A stretch of 64,000 nt of DNA from NCBI RefSeq assembly GCF_000004075.3, contig NC_026661.2:11746307-11810306 (forward strand). Direction: 5' to 3'. The position numbers were made by a program, and so were the translations under genes. The notes under the pieces are model-generated. The model did no database searches and had not been told where the DNA came from. It saw only the letters and a list, made by a program, of their open reading frames with translations. Below, in pieces: positions 13,393-27,000 of this stretch. Source of the DNA: Cucumis sativus. Lineage: Eukaryota; Streptophyta; Magnoliopsida; Cucurbitales; Cucurbitaceae. Position 1 is the first letter of the stretch. Every line of letters begins with the position of its first letter.

Positions 13393-14099
13393 TATGTGTT
13401 ATTCATTACAACTTGGAAGTCTTTTATAAACTCCAAACTTTGAACATAAATTGAAATGAAAAAATTAACAGATAATATCGAATCAGACGGGACATTACCA
13501 CTTGTTTGATAAGATTTTGTAAAGAAAACATTAAAATAACCTGAAAAGACAACAATATACTTACAAAATTAAAGAGTGGTGGAAAATATACTAAAGTTTA
13601 TTCTTTCCATCATATCACATAATGTGCGAGAGTCGAGTTCGAAATAGAAGGGTCTTTTTGAAGAGTTTTGTTTTAGAAAGGTTTTTGTAGATGGTGTTTT
13701 GACAAGTAGGCATTTTGGAAGTTGGCGTTGAAGCTAGGCAATGCGGTGAGAAAGTATGTGTTCAAGTTACAACACAAGGAAGTAGGTGTTTTGCTGTGTG
13801 ATCTGGTATGAGATTCATTGTCACGCCCCACCCTGCATGCGTCTTGAATCTTGTTATAAGACACGCGATGTAACTTAAGCAGTCCTGCCGCTACAAGATG
13901 AAACGTCAGAATGCTCAACTTAATTTGTTGAACTTAAGCTTAATCGCCTAATTTCAACTCAAATATCTTATGTGAAACCAATTTTATTCCACAATTGAAT
14001 GAACCATAATTGTTTGTAATTGAAGAAAGTATTATGTTAGACTAATTGATCTGAACTTGGATACTTTCTATTTCCTTATTTGCGGGAGCCTTATGTTCT

Positions 14100-17000
14100 T
14101 CGGATTTCTTGATGATTTGAAAGGGTTTTGCTATAATGTTTTCATTATAGAACCTTTTAAACTCAATGTCAACCGTTGAAGGAAAGTCGGCTTTGATTTT
14201 TCCTCTATGTGTTTTGCAAGATTTTTTTTTTTTAATTCTAAAAGATTGTCAAAGACTTTCTTTTGGTTGAACCATCTAAAAAATATAATATGTTCTTGAA
14301 GTATTTCAAGAGTCCTAAAATACTCTTCTCTAAATAGTTCTTGAAAAAGGCAATTTTTTCGATACAAATTATTTTTTACATGAATTCCTTTTGAAGGATT
14401 TTTTGTCTCGAGTTTGAGCTTTGAATCCAAAATACTTACATTTAATTAAAAACTTGTATCCATTTCGATTTGAGTTGGAGAATCTAAGAGATTTTCTTCA
14501 TAGACAATGTTTGGTATTCCTTGATCTAATATGATAGATTTAATTCTTAGAGAATTTGATCTGTTTAGATTAGGTACTTCCTCAGTTCGAATACTAGATG
14601 TGTTTGACCTTGAGATAATGTATTCTCAAGAACTCATGTTTACTTTGACAACAAAGAATCTAGACAATTCACTCTCTAACTTGATCTCCACTCTCTCATC
14701 GGGATGTTCAATTATATGGAAAAGTTTTTTCTCTTTCTAATTTGGAGGGATAAAAATGTTGTCTAAAATCCAATGAGGATTCTTGGTAACTTCTTCCCAA
14801 TAAAGGAGTTTTAGAACCTAATTGAATATTTATTTATATTTGTTTCAATCAACATGGTTTTTCCTTTACTTGATGACATCAAAGCATTTGGATGCATGGT
14901 AGTAGTTAAAACTTTGTACGTAACTTTGTAAACAAGGGTTAGTTTTTTAACACACCTTCTTCAAAGTTTAATCATTGGCTAGTAATATCAAGGCTAAAGG
15001 TTTTGAGAATGTATGGTTCATTAAGAGTGTCATGCCCCGCCCTAAATGTCACTTTATATGATCCGATGGAGGCATGTCACCTAGACAATTAACGCGTAGC
15101 TCCCGCGAGGTTAGCGTTGAACCCCTAGTGAGCGGTAACAATACAACCAACAAGTCCAAACGCGAAACACGAACATGAATGGAATGAGATGATTTCATTT
15201 CAAAATAAGTGAATACATGTGGTAACAAACACAACTTAACAATAATTAGATTCTTTTCATCTAACTCTACATGCTATGCGAGTTGACAGTGGCCACTACC
15301 AAACTTATGTGAGCACAAGGCACAATAGGCAATCAAGGCTACAAGTCCAACACTGTATTTCTTTCGCTATCTAGAGGAGAGATAAAACAAAATATTTGAA
15401 AGGCTAGACAGAACATCTAGTGAGTGGGATATTTTATCATCCCTCTTAATATTTCAAAACATGTACTAACGTGTTATAATTCATTTCACCAATTCGTGTA
15501 ATACAAGTAGTAAGAGTTTAAAAAGCAAAAGATTGAGTTTAAAATCAATCATTTCAATGCATTAGGCAGTTCTTCACAATTTATCATATCGCCATTTCAT
15601 AGAATCATACTACACAGCTAATTACGTCTTTGTACTCATTCCTCATCTCAAACGTTTACCAGTAATCTCAACGCATTTAGCAAGTTGTTTCATAAATTTC
15701 ACTATGCACCATGCGTGTCTTTCGATGCCAGATCACAACAAGTTTAATGAATCCCTAAATGACATAGCAATTATAAGTCATCATATTCAAAATCACACAA
15801 CATGAATAGAGCATTCTATTTCAGATCACATAGTAAGAATAAAATATCTTATATCAAATCACACAACAATGATAAATCATCTCATACCAGATCACACAAG
15901 TATGAGACATCGATCCTATTCAAGATCACATAACATGAACCGACATTCTCATCGCATAGGGTACTAAAGACCATCACTTTCTCAACTTATCAAATCTCAT
16001 ATACTCTTTTGAATACATCATTTCAATAATAAATTCTTTATATATAAATCATAGGCATTTTAAGGGTTTGGAAGCATAAGAGAAATCACACGGACCATGA
16101 ATTCAATAGAAATAGATTTGAGGATTTAAATATATTTTAGAATTTTTTTCGTTTTGAAAACATTTTATAAGGAAAACCACTCACAATTACAATCCACTTG
16201 GTCTTTCACCTAGCTTCCTCGACCGAGAGTCTCCTTGAACCTCTTGAATTTTTTGTCGAAATCAAGCTCGTTCTGCATCTGTAAAATTTTTGGGTATTCT
16301 CCTCAATCCTTTCTTAGATAAGCTTAGTGCACAAGCAACTTCAAACAAATTTGAATTCCTTCTATTTATAGATCTTCCTCGATGAAATTTTTCAAGATGA
16401 AATGATTACCTTTAATGACGACAAGGAATGACCCAATCTCAAAGCGCCATGTGTCTCTGCCCACCCTTATCTTGAACTGTGTTGGGTTGTAGAGTCCAAT
16501 CAATTGACGACCTACTGACATCAGAGTCACATCATTGTTTCTTAGTTCAAACTGCTCTTCCGTTCATCGTGTAACTCTTTTCTCGAGACGCATTTTATCA
16601 ACAAAAGTCTCTTTGTGTGTTATTCTTACCGTAGGGCCTTCATCATGTTGTTGGTACATGATCAAAGCCTTACAAAGAGACAACATATAATTTGAAAAAT
16701 AGTTAAAATAGACAAGATCATTGGCCAAATTTGATGCAATAAACCTAATAAAGAGTTTGAAAAGTCTTTGTGACGTTTGTCACATAAATTTGCTAAGACT
16801 GATGTATCTAGTCCATATCTAACCATTGAAATTAAGGCTACTTGGGCAACACCTTGTGAATAAATGAAAACTCTTTTTGATATTTTTCTATATAATTTCT
16901 TGAAAATAATTGTATAGAATCAATTTTTTCATAGACCGTGATTTTTGTTTCAACAATTTTGACACAAAGATTTTCTTTGAAGTTAAAGTATTTTGAAAAT

Positions 17001-17200
17001 AAATAGTTATTGAAGCAAGTTTGAGTATTCTCCAATTGAGAAAATCATTTTCTATTTTTTCTAGTGCATCAAATTCATTTGTAATATCATTTGAACTAGA
17101 GGAAGCATTATGTTGCTCATTTCTTTGCTTTTGAGAAAGTTCTTTTGAAGAAGATTTAGAAGATGACAAATTTCTTAGGAAATTAGACATTTGAGAAAAT
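14100..17200 (-). pseudogene. Decayed endogenous-pararetrovirus-like coding region (interrupted)
   Basis: Minus-strand open stretches at 17190-16888, about 16750-16570 and 14900-14131 read in one order but are broken by stops and frameshifts. The first begins with a Ser-rich, basic N-terminus and continues into sequence that resembles the 30K-type movement proteins of endogenous caulimovirids of plants. The segment at 14430-14131 is Lys-rich and hydrophilic, without a clear domain. No intact reverse transcriptase was found in this block. An LTR-like segment (about 15028-16540) sits inside it. Identification rests on family resemblance judged by eye; a non-viral LTR retrotransposon is the main alternative. 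It is plainly non-functional. Confidence 0.4.
15028..16540 (-). mobile_element. LTR (probably solo) inserted in the pararetrovirus-like block
   Basis: On plus the segment begins tgtcatgccccgccc, a frequent terminus of plant LTRs (TG...CA rule). A closely related start (tgtcacgccccaccc) occurs at 13820. On the minus strand a promoter-like TATA box (ctataaatagaagg) lies at about 16362-16375. No polyprotein sequence is inside, so a solo LTR is likely. The far boundary is uncertain by about 100 bp, and I could not find a convincing target duplication. Confidence 0.4.
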
Positions 17201-17550
17201 TTTAAATTAACGTACTATAAGTCTTCATTTCCAAAAAATATTAATTCTAGAAATAAAAATTTCTCAAATCAAGGATATCTATACGTGAATTACTGTTGAT
17301 CAACGAACTCACCGTGCTTCCTTGTGTCTTACAGCTAGGACCACGAACTTAAGATACGCAAGCATACAGGTAGACGTAGATGCTGGATCTTCGATATTTA
17401 AATTTCTTTGAAATAATAAATATATTTTAAAAAATAAGATTTATTGGAAAAGTGATAAAATTTTCTCAATCCCTTTTCTCCCAAGATTGAAATTTGAAAT
17501 CAATTGAATTTTATTGATGGCTTTTGATGTCGATTGTTAGATGCTAAACC

Positions 17551-17671
17551 ATAAAGAGAATTAGGATAGAAGTTTTACAAGGAAGCAGTCAGAATATTAG
17601 AAACTTTAGAATGATAGCTTGATAGTATTCTGACTGCTTCCTTGTAAAAGTTCGATCATAATTCTCTTTGT
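17551..17671. repeat. Long imperfect hairpin (about 47-bp arms)
   Basis: The left arm (17551-17598) and right arm (17624-17671) are reverse complements with few mismatches. The innermost part, starting at the ttacaaggaagcagtc run, is perfectly paired over about 22 bp. The loop is about 25 nt. The structure lies just before a primer-binding-site-like motif. Confidence 0.8.
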
Positions 17672-17683
17672 GCATCGAGCAAT

Positions 17684-17696
17684 TGGTATGAGAGCC
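17684..17696 (+). other. tRNA-iMet primer-binding-site-like motif
   Basis: tggtatgagagcc differs at one position from the tggtatcagagcc complementary to initiator tRNA-Met, used by many plant LTR retrotransposons and caulimovirids to prime reverse transcription. It follows a 'ca' dinucleotide (17680-17681) that could be an LTR end. Only about 20-30 bp of internal sequence follow before copia-A resumes, so this is a truncated relic. Confidence 0.45.
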
Positions 17697-17714
17697 TTCA
17701 ATGAGATTCAATAA

Positions 17715-17795
17715 GGGATTGAGATAATTTTGTATATGAACATGAACTTAATTTATGATATTTAACACTTATCCCAATATTTGACATACAATCAT

Positions 17796-17834
<39 letters not shown>

Positions 17835-20112
17835 AAAAACTTATATGTAAATTCACCCGAACTTATTAAGACGAATGAACTTAATGTATAATTAAGAAAT
17901 TGTGCTCTTAATTTAGTTGTTTGATCAAGTAATCTTGTAGATGCATGATTTCAATTTGATAAAAACTCATGGGTGATTATCTTGTCTATTAATATTGTAC
18001 CATAAAATTGTTAAATGATTTGTTTGGTGGATAAATAGATCCACGTATATCACCATGAATTTGTTCTAAAAACATAGGTGATTCAATTTTCATCTTAGTT
18101 GATGATAGTTTGATTAATAATTTACCTTGAGAGCAAGCATCACATGAAATTTTTTTAGACTAAAGAATCTTTTGGTTCTTCAGTGGATGCTCTCATATGA
18201 ATTTTCAATAATTCTTTTCATCATTATAGACCATGAATAACCTAATCTATCATGTTGAGTCGTAAATATATATGGATTCATGAATCTTAGGTTTATTATT
18301 GCATATGTGTTTCGGTTATTCATATACGAGAAAAATATAATCCATAAGATAAAGTTGTAACCCACTGAGTTTAGGAGGAAGACATGAATGAACCGATACA
18401 ACGTCTTAATGAGAGAGATTCTAAGGACACGTAAGAGTAAGATTAAGAAATACTTAAAAAAATGAAAGTTACAAGTTATACCAACAATGTGCACCTTCCT
18501 TTTCAATGACTTAGTCATAGAAACTTCAAAGTCAAGCATGTTTAGCTTGGAACAATTCTATGTTCGATGATCTCTTAGGAGTTTTCTGAGGATGCATGTA
18601 AATGAGGATAAAGTATGCTGAAAAAACTCATGTTTATTTGTGAGAACAATTTTCACTTTAATAGTCCTTTAAGACAAACAAGAATGATGTTATTAGGCTA
18701 CAGAGGATGTAGAAGATAATATAAAGATACTATATCTCATTATTTCCATTAGTCTTAATATGATAACCGTTGCAGCATATATTTCTTAAAACTTAGTAGA
18801 TTTCTCTTTGCCTAGAGAACAATGCATTCTCAATTCTGAATTTTGTTCGTCTTCCCTTCTTTTTTAGTCACTCGAACCATAAAACTTTTCATGCTTCTTC
18901 ATTTAAGCGAATCAATTATAATAAGAGAAATAAAATTTAGAATATTAAAGACCCAATCGTAGCTACAAATCTTAGGTAAGATATATAGATTCGAAAAAAA
19001 AAACACTAATCTTTGCATATCCTCAAAATTAAAAGAAACATTCGATATGCCATCAATTTTATCAAATTTCTCTTCAAAAGAATCAATCAATTTTATCAAA
19101 TTTCTCTTCAAAAGAATCAAACAATACCACATCTAACTTAATTACGTTGGATGAGTCAAATATACCATACCCTAGTATGCAAAATTTTACTTCCACATTT
19201 TTACCTTTTTCTTGGTGGAGTTTTTCTTTTATGTTCATCTTGTAATTTTGAAATTTAGTTGATTAGAACAACCTTTATGAAAACAATAATAGTTAATTAT
19301 TCCTCGGCTACAACTATGACGATCTCGACCTCAGCCATGATCACAATTAAAATTCACAACATTAGATATTTCAAAGAATGATGTTGTTTCACTTGGATTG
19401 ATTCACCATATACTTTCAAAAATATTTCTTTCAATACTATTGTGTGGGAGCATATCAATGTATAAAATGCGTTCTTTAACATATTGATTTAACATTTTGG
19501 AGCCTTAAGTGCGTCCATATGCAAGAAGTTTTTAAAAAGAATAATCATTTTTTTATAATCATAATTTATTGGTACGTATCTCACCCTCAAATATCCACAA
19601 TAAATAAAAATTACCATTAACATCAAAAACTCTGAATCCTAATTTTATAAAATTTGTCATTGAAACATGATCACATAACATAGTATTTATATTCGAAATT
19701 TAATATATATCGAAGGTATAAAAACAACATTTAAATTTATTAATCATAACGAAGAAGGAAAAAACTGCCATAACTTTAGGACTTACCTCTAGGAGGAGAA
19801 ACAACAAGATCTTATGTTCATAAAAAGGAATACAACAGCCTAGAAATATAAAATATGAAAAATGAAAATTCTCAAAATATCAACCCTTCTTCGAGAATTT
19901 ATGGAATTCTATCAATTTGTGTACTCTAAAATCTCTAGAGGGTCGCTATTATTTATAGACAATGTGGTAAATATAAGGTGAATGACATCAACTGTATAAT
20001 GTTGAGACACAAAGAACACTTAAATTGATACAAATATGGCATACAACTAAAGGGTGCTAAAGATGGACATCTAATATATGCCTCTACTATTCTCTATATT
20101 ATTAATAACAAT
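17715..20112 (-). mobile_element. Ty1/copia element copia-A, 5' part (integrase, gag, LTR)
   Basis: From 17730 the sequence resumes the copia-B order seen at 56030 onward: integrase core region (17730-18540), protease/pre-integrase region (18690-18870, parallel to 56640-56760), a gag-like tail (19200-19560) and an LTR (about 19800-20112). Frames are badly broken. A 34-bp tandem duplication sits at 19053-19120. With 7290-9840 this reconstructs the layout of one interrupted element. Confidence 0.7.
19053..19120. repeat. 34-bp tandem duplication
   Basis: Two copies of a unit beginning tcaattttatcaaatttctc lie head to tail inside the protease-gag region of copia-A. A recent slippage or replication duplication is the likely origin. 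Confidence 0.9.
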
Positions 20113-23100
20113 AACTTTATTGAACTAAAATAAATTCCTAAATAATTTGTTTTTACTATCACCCTATCAATAACCTTTACTCAGGTTGTGGATAATTGTT
20201 GTTCGTAGGTGAAGATATGAAAGGATGCTTGGATTTTGAATGTAGAAAGGAGTGTGAGATATGATTAATTTGAAGGCAGTGAAATTGATGTTAAATGGAA
20301 TTAGGTTGAAGTTAAAATTCATGGGCAGAAGACTAAAATTAGAAAAGAATTAAAAGTAATAATGAATAATTAAGGATGATATTAGGGAATTAATAAGATA
20401 ATGAATGAATGAATGAATGAATAGATAAATGATTAAGAGTAGAAGAAGAGGCAAAGTGGTGGATGTGAGAAGAGAGAAGAAGGGTCTCTCCTCCATCAGA
20501 GAAATAAATCAATACATTAATTGTTGTTGTTGGTTAGTCAAACATTGACAAATATTGAAATGGACACACGAGTACCTCCCAAACCAAGCATTCAAAACTC
20601 CTTCATTAATGCCCCCCTTTCCTATTTTCCAAACAAAACAATCCCTTTCTCCCCACCCCTCCTCTCTCTCTTCCTTCCAAACAAAATATAAATCATACCT
20701 TCACAAATTTATAAAAAAAATAATTATAGACTATGAAATTATAGAAGAATACAAAGTATTAACTAACACTACGTATCTATGATTAACTATGGTTTATAAA
20801 TTAAAATTAAAATTCAATATGATGAAATAATAAGTTGTCCCTGGAAACTCTTCTTTATGAAGCTAAGCTAAGAGAATTAATTAAAGAGAAAAACTCGGTT
20901 TTTTTGAAACGCATGAATTACGACTCCTTTTTCAGTCTCATCCTTAATTTTGCTACGGTTGAAAGTCATAAAACATACATTTTATTTTGTACTAAATTAA
21001 AGCTTCCTCTGCCTGCTTTTGTTTATAATTTAGATTTCAAAATTAAGAGAATTAAATGCGTTTGTTTTATTATAATGTCGTCATTTCATTTTATTTTGGT
21101 TTAATAATTGATTTGGATTTAGTACAGCGGACCATAGAAAAGTCGATGGGCATTTAAGACACACCCATAAAAACGTTTTGAATGCAACATTTAATACCTA
21201 AAACCAAACCACTTTACATGACGCAACCTCTTCCTCTTCTATTTTTTTTTTCCCCCTAACCCACATTATACATTTATACATATACATATACATATTATTA
21301 TTATTATTAATAATGAAGATCCAACGTTTGCTTTTCATTTTTTAAATAATATACATGTCTATTATCTTTTGACTTGGGTGGAATATAATGTATTTAAGAA
21401 TGAATAAATATTGGAGTAAATGCATAAGTTTTAGTATTATTGTTGGTGTTGTTATAAACGTAGTGTAAATGTGAATTGAGCTCTAAAGTATATCTAAATT
21501 GGTCATAACAATGTTGGGTTTCATGTTTGTACTATGGTGTACTATGTGCAGATTTGGAGGGTGAGGTGTTTGAACAGTCTGGAAATAAAATCTGAATTCA
21601 ATTAGGAACCATGAAGTGACATGAAATAATGTGTATTATCAAAGCTTATTTTTATGCATTTGTTTGCATTGTGAATTAATTATTTGGCCTAAAATCAAAT
21701 ATATTGGACCTATAATACAAACAAGATGTGTGCTCCAAACCAAAATCAATTCAACGTTTCCTCATCATGAGCGCTTCTCTCGCATTGTGGTCACCACAGT
21801 AAAAAACAAATTTAATTAATTTTGGTTCTATCTAATACCTTTTCTTTTTTTCTTTTTCTTTTTTCAATTCTACAATACTTTTCAAATATTCATTTCTTTT
21901 TGTTACGATACTATTTAATGTAATTTTAATTTATGTACTATTAATATTCGTCTCTTCAAAATAACTTAATCTTTAAATGATTAAAGTAAAACATGAGAAC
22001 AAAAATTATTAAAGTAAAACATGAGAATATAAATATATAAAATTAGAGTAGAAACGTTCTAAATAATAGTTTTCAAAGATTTACTTGAAATTACATCCCT
22101 AAAATTAGATAATTAAAAGTATAAGATCAAAGTTGAACAAACTTTAAAGATAATAATTTATCCACAATTTTTAAAAGCCCTAAATATTGATATTTTATCG
22201 ATATTCTTAAAAAAAATAATGGTTAAAACACATCATTTTAGTTCCTATACATATTCAGATAACATTTTTAAAAATAGCAAAATAAATTAAAATATTTACA
22301 AAGTTATAGCAAAATTTTGAATTCTATCAATGATAGTAATTGATATAAACTTTTATCTTTGTAGCATATAGAATTTAAAAATTTTACTATAGATTATAAA
22401 TATTTGGTAAAATTTGCTATTTATGAAAACTTTCCTATATTCAAAATTTCTATTCTAGTCTCAATTCTTCTAGTAAATTTTTAATTTACTATACAATAAG
22501 AATTAATTTTTATCAGATTTAACTAAGAATAAGAAAAAAAAATATATAATATGGTAATATGTTTTCTAAATGTATGGCAAAAATGATAACAAATAACGAA
22601 AATATTTTTTTAAAAGATATTGTCAATTAAGTAAGTGACAATTTACATTTAAGTTTGTGAACTAAACTTGAACGCATCAAAACAAAAAGATTAAAATTGA
22701 AAATATTTTAAAGTACAATGATTAAAATAATATTTAATATATGTCAATTGTACATCTACATGTTTGAATGGATGGACACATTTCATAGATATATATGTAT
22801 ATATACAATTTGTTTAGAGGTATGTATTTGTTGTAATTTTACTATTGTCGTTGTATTTATTTCTTAAAAGAAAAATGATTGTAATAAATAAAAAAAAGAC
22901 CCTATGATAATGTATTTTTCTTTCCATGTATCACTTTCATTCAATGTATATTGATAATACATCATTTTGTCAACTTATTAATATTAGAGTTTAAAAGAAA
23001 ATTAGAAAATGAATTCCATGGTTGAAAAAAAAAAAAGAGTTAGCTGTTCTAGAAAAAAAAAAGGAGTATTAATTACAAATGCATAATTCAAAATCATTTA

Positions 23101-23255
23101 AATGCTAATTAAAACTAAGGAGACAATGCTAACTATTTTAAAAGTTTATTTAAGTATTTTCAATATGACGTAAGTACGTAAATTATATTTCTCTAGAATT
23201 ATAATGGATATGATGTACGAAAAAAAATAGAAATATTTTAGCTTTTATTTGAGTT
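20113..23255. other. AT-rich intergenic sequence
   Basis: No gene is recognised. There is a short tetranucleotide (gaat)n tract near 20400-20424 and a CT-rich stretch at 20640-20680. The segment 22240-22440 loosely resembles the small MITE found at 28965 and 58885 ('tatagcaaaattt', 'tctatcaatgatag', 'aatttgctattta') and may be an old, decayed copy. Confidence 0.5.
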
Positions 23256-23640
23256 AAGGAATTCTAGTGAGTTTCTTGAGATGAAAATAAACTATAAAAT
23301 ATTTAGAATAGTTAGAATTCTAGGGAGATCTTTTTGCTTAGACAGTAAAGATCCTACACCTATAAATAGAGGTTGTGTTTTCATCTTCGGAACAAAGCAA
23401 AGTAAGCAAAAAAGGAAGAAATAAAGTTAGAGAGAGTCGAAGAGAACAGTGAAAGTGAGGAACAACTAACAGTGCAAGTAAGTAGGATGAACCATCGAAT
23501 AATCAAAATTAGGAGCATCTAACAATGCATGTAAGTAGAGACAGTAGAAACGTCAGATATTGTTAACCAAGTTCAATGACGCTACATCTACGTATGGGGA
23601 TGTTCAACTCGAGATTAGAGATTTTATTACTTTGAGATAT
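23256..23640 (+). mobile_element. LTR-like fragment with TATA box
   Basis: A strong TATA-type site (cctataaatagagg, about 23360-23373) is followed by a purine-rich, transcript-like stretch, as in the promoter part of plant LTRs. No neighbouring polyprotein was found and the ends are unclear. It could instead be the promoter of an unrecognised non-coding transcript. Confidence 0.3.
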
Positions 23641-23739
23641 AAATCATAAGTGCAATCTTATGATGCTAAGTATAGAGTTTACAAACTCAATTCTTCACTC
23701 TATACTTTAATTAAGGGTGTGTTTGAGGGAGGGAAATAG

Positions 23740-24055
23740 TTATGGAAAAAAGGATTATGATAATCCTAGTGTTATGATCATAATATGTGTTTGGAGAAAG
23801 AGTTATTATTGATAGTGTTATGGTAATATGTGTTTTGGGGGAAGGAATATGAACGATAGTGTTATGATAGCATGTGTTTGGGTGAGAGATTATAATAGTA
23901 ATGTTACAATAATATGTGTTTGAAGGAAGTATTATTATAAATATTATTATAATATGTGTTTGGGAGAAGAGTTATGATTGTAGTGTTATTATAACATGTG
24001 TTTGGAGAAAGGATTACGATTGCAGTGTTATAATAATATGCGTTTGGGGGAGAAT
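23740..24055 (+). repeat. 42-bp minisatellite, about 7 units
   Basis: The motif atgtgtttgg (or a close variant) recurs at 23785, 23828, 23872, 23914, 23954, 23996 and 24038, a spacing of 40-44 bp. Each is followed by a purine run and then 'agtgttat.ata'. Units are diverged, so the array is old. An open frame at 23996-24187 arises only from the repeat. Confidence 0.85.
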
Positions 24056-27000
24056 TACGTTAATGGATTTGTGATATTTTTTTATAAAATAAACAATATT
24101 AATATATGTAATTATAATAAACCATATTATGAAATGAACGCAAACATATTAGTGCTATTAGTAGTAACTGACGTTGGGATATTATGAACACATTTGGTAG
24201 AGACACTAGAGACACAAATTCGTGTTCGTCCATTAGAAATTCTAGATCGACACCTTGTTGGAAAAAAAGCTTACGAGAGCGTTAAAAATGAAATTGGTTA
24301 ACCTAATCACATACTTTGAATTTTGGTTTATGGATCTTGAAAATTTATTCAAATATGTTGAAGCCTCCTTGCAAAAAAATATTGTAATAAAGATACAATG
24401 CGGTTAGATGAGTCATTTGTGGTTCCCTTTAATACCTTAAGAAATAAAAGTTCGTAAAACCGATATGTATTATACTATATGTTATACTATTGAACTAGTT
24501 ACACATTTCTATAATATATATATCGCGGTAATCTACTGTAATAAGATTTTTTTTTTATTGCACCAACCTAATGTGTCTTAGACCTATATTGACATTTTAC
24601 AGTTTTATTGATTACAAAACTTTTTTTAAAAAAAAGTTATGACTCTACGTGAAATTTGTGACGAAAACAAAAAAGTATTCGAATTTTCCAAATATGATGT
24701 TTACAAAAATTTGAAGTGTTGGATTTAGAGATCAGATATGGTATGAAAACATTGTTATTTTCTTAAGTACATATTTTAAAATTTTTCACACAAGTAAAGA
24801 AAGTGACGATTTGTATCTAATAGCAATTTAGGTCATACTTATGCAATGAAAAAGAACATTCGACCATAAAAAAGCATAAAATTACGAAATTGATCAAAAT
24901 TTGAGAAATAGTCATTATAGTGCTAAATGAAAAAAAAAAACCCTTGAAATTGTGCCCAAATTGTAAGGAACATATTACAACAATGCATAAACAAAAAAAT
25001 TATACATACACCAAATTATGAAATTACATGTTTAAAACCATAGTACCTCGTGAATGACTTGTTTAAGTGGTACATCCTGAAAATATTAATGAACATAAAT
25101 TAGAAAGAACTGTATGAACAAAATTTGGAAATTAGAAATGTTAATAAAGAATCAAAAGTTGTTTAAAACTTGATACATCATAGGATTAAATACATAAGTA
25201 TAGAAAGTAATGTAAGAGAAAAGAAGTAGTCTCAAAGTAAAGAAATTTGTGCAAAGGCATTTACGAAGAATGACGTTGCATTCAAATTTCATACTCGAAA
25301 CAATGTCATCAGAATTAAAGGAACAGTGTATGTGTATGAAGAATTTATTCGTCATACACACAATTTAAAAGGACAATAGAATTTTGAAGCATTTAAACTA
25401 AATAGAGGGATAAAAGTGTATGAAAACAATATTCTACCAATTCACGGACAATGAACATGAAAATTGGGAAAAATAAGAAATCAGACCAAACGGATGGAGT
25501 ATGGGGTATGTGGAAAAATAATAAATCAGAACAAAAACATAATAAATCAGAACAAAAACATAATAAAACCATCCAAAAGCATAGTTCAACGCAAAGATCC
25601 ATTACAAATTGAGAGGTGGCAACATAAACGTCTTTTTTACCTTTCAAATTGTATGCATGGAAGTAAAATACGAACATGCAATCAAACAAACACCTTAGGT
25701 GCTTCAGTGAAACCTATTCGAAGACATACATCAAGATAACATCCATAAAACATTTGGTGAAGGGGTCAAAACCAGAGACTACATATTAAAATGAACAAAA
25801 TAGGTATGAAAACAGTAATCAAAGAACTTAGAAAACAGATAGGTATTGTGCAAAAATTATATGAAAACAGAATAAGAAGAGTCAAGGATGAGAAAATTAA
25901 TGCAAATGTAAAAAAAAAGCACTAATGCAAATTTGAAAGAAGGTATCATAGTAGGTACAAATTATTTTCGTGTTCATCATTGGCTACACATACCTTTCAA
26001 AAGGAGCGACTACCCTGCCATGCTCCGTCGATGGCCCTATTGGACTCTTTCGTTCAACTCATGGTACTTGAGTGGAGCATTTGCCATGGAGCATTTGTCA
26101 CTTGAAGCACCGTTGGGTGGAAATGAAAACGCAGCCACAAGGGGAAGTCCTATTAAGGCGATTCATTTGAATTGAATAGGGCATATAAATAGCCAATTAT
26201 TATAACTGTTTTAATAACAATAATGATGCTGACTAGAAACTAACTGGGTTAGTTAACTCTAATAAGTCCGACACTCATCTGTTTCAGCAGAGCCCTTAAT
26301 TGAAAGAAATGATGGATTTGGTTTCGGAGGCAATGTGTGCAAATGCAGTCGTCAAGAAAAAGAAACTTGGTTTCAACGAAGGGGAAAAGAAATCAGGGAC
26401 GAAAACAAAACAATGAACATTTGTGGAAAATTACACAATATGTGTAGATTCGAAAATGGAAAAATGGAAAAACTCGTTCGACTGTGTATTTTAGGAAAAT
26501 GATGAAGAAGGAGAAGGAAATCTGACGAAATAAGGTAGGGATTACGGAGGAAATTGGGGGATTCCATTTGAAATGGATGAAGGGTTAAGGGGGATATTAG
26601 AAGGGTTATTATACGGGATATAGAGGAAATATGGGGGATTAAGATAACTCTAATCCCCACTTATGGTAAATCGAGGCCCAAACAAAGATTGAACTTTTGA
26701 CCCAATCCTAATCCCCCATATTCCCCACACCTCAAATGATACAATTTTACTGAAAGTAAATCTATCACTACTATAATTCAAAGATAGTTTAGATAATAAT
26801 CTTCCCCTTAATTGTTTATCTCATCAATCATCTTATTAAGGAATTGTTGACGAAGATCTTCTCCTTAATCAAGTATCTCATCAATCATCTGATTAAGGTG
26901 TAATACTTCTTCATCGCAATGAAACATTCAATCTTCATGCTAATGTTGAGATATACGTTCTTCGGCAGAACATCACAAAATTATTCCAAGCAAAACATCG

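Noticed and set aside
16400..16560. Continuation of the pararetrovirus-like frame past its stop
   Set aside because: This part reads open on minus but lies at the edge of the LTR-like segment next to its TATA box, so I treat it as non-coding.
23740..24055. CRISPR-like periodic array
   Set aside because: The spacing is regular, but repeat and spacer are not distinct and this is a plant genome; it is a minisatellite.
25933..26175. 80-codon frame with mixed composition
   Set aside because: No recognised domain and no exon partners; probably chance or very old transposon sequence.
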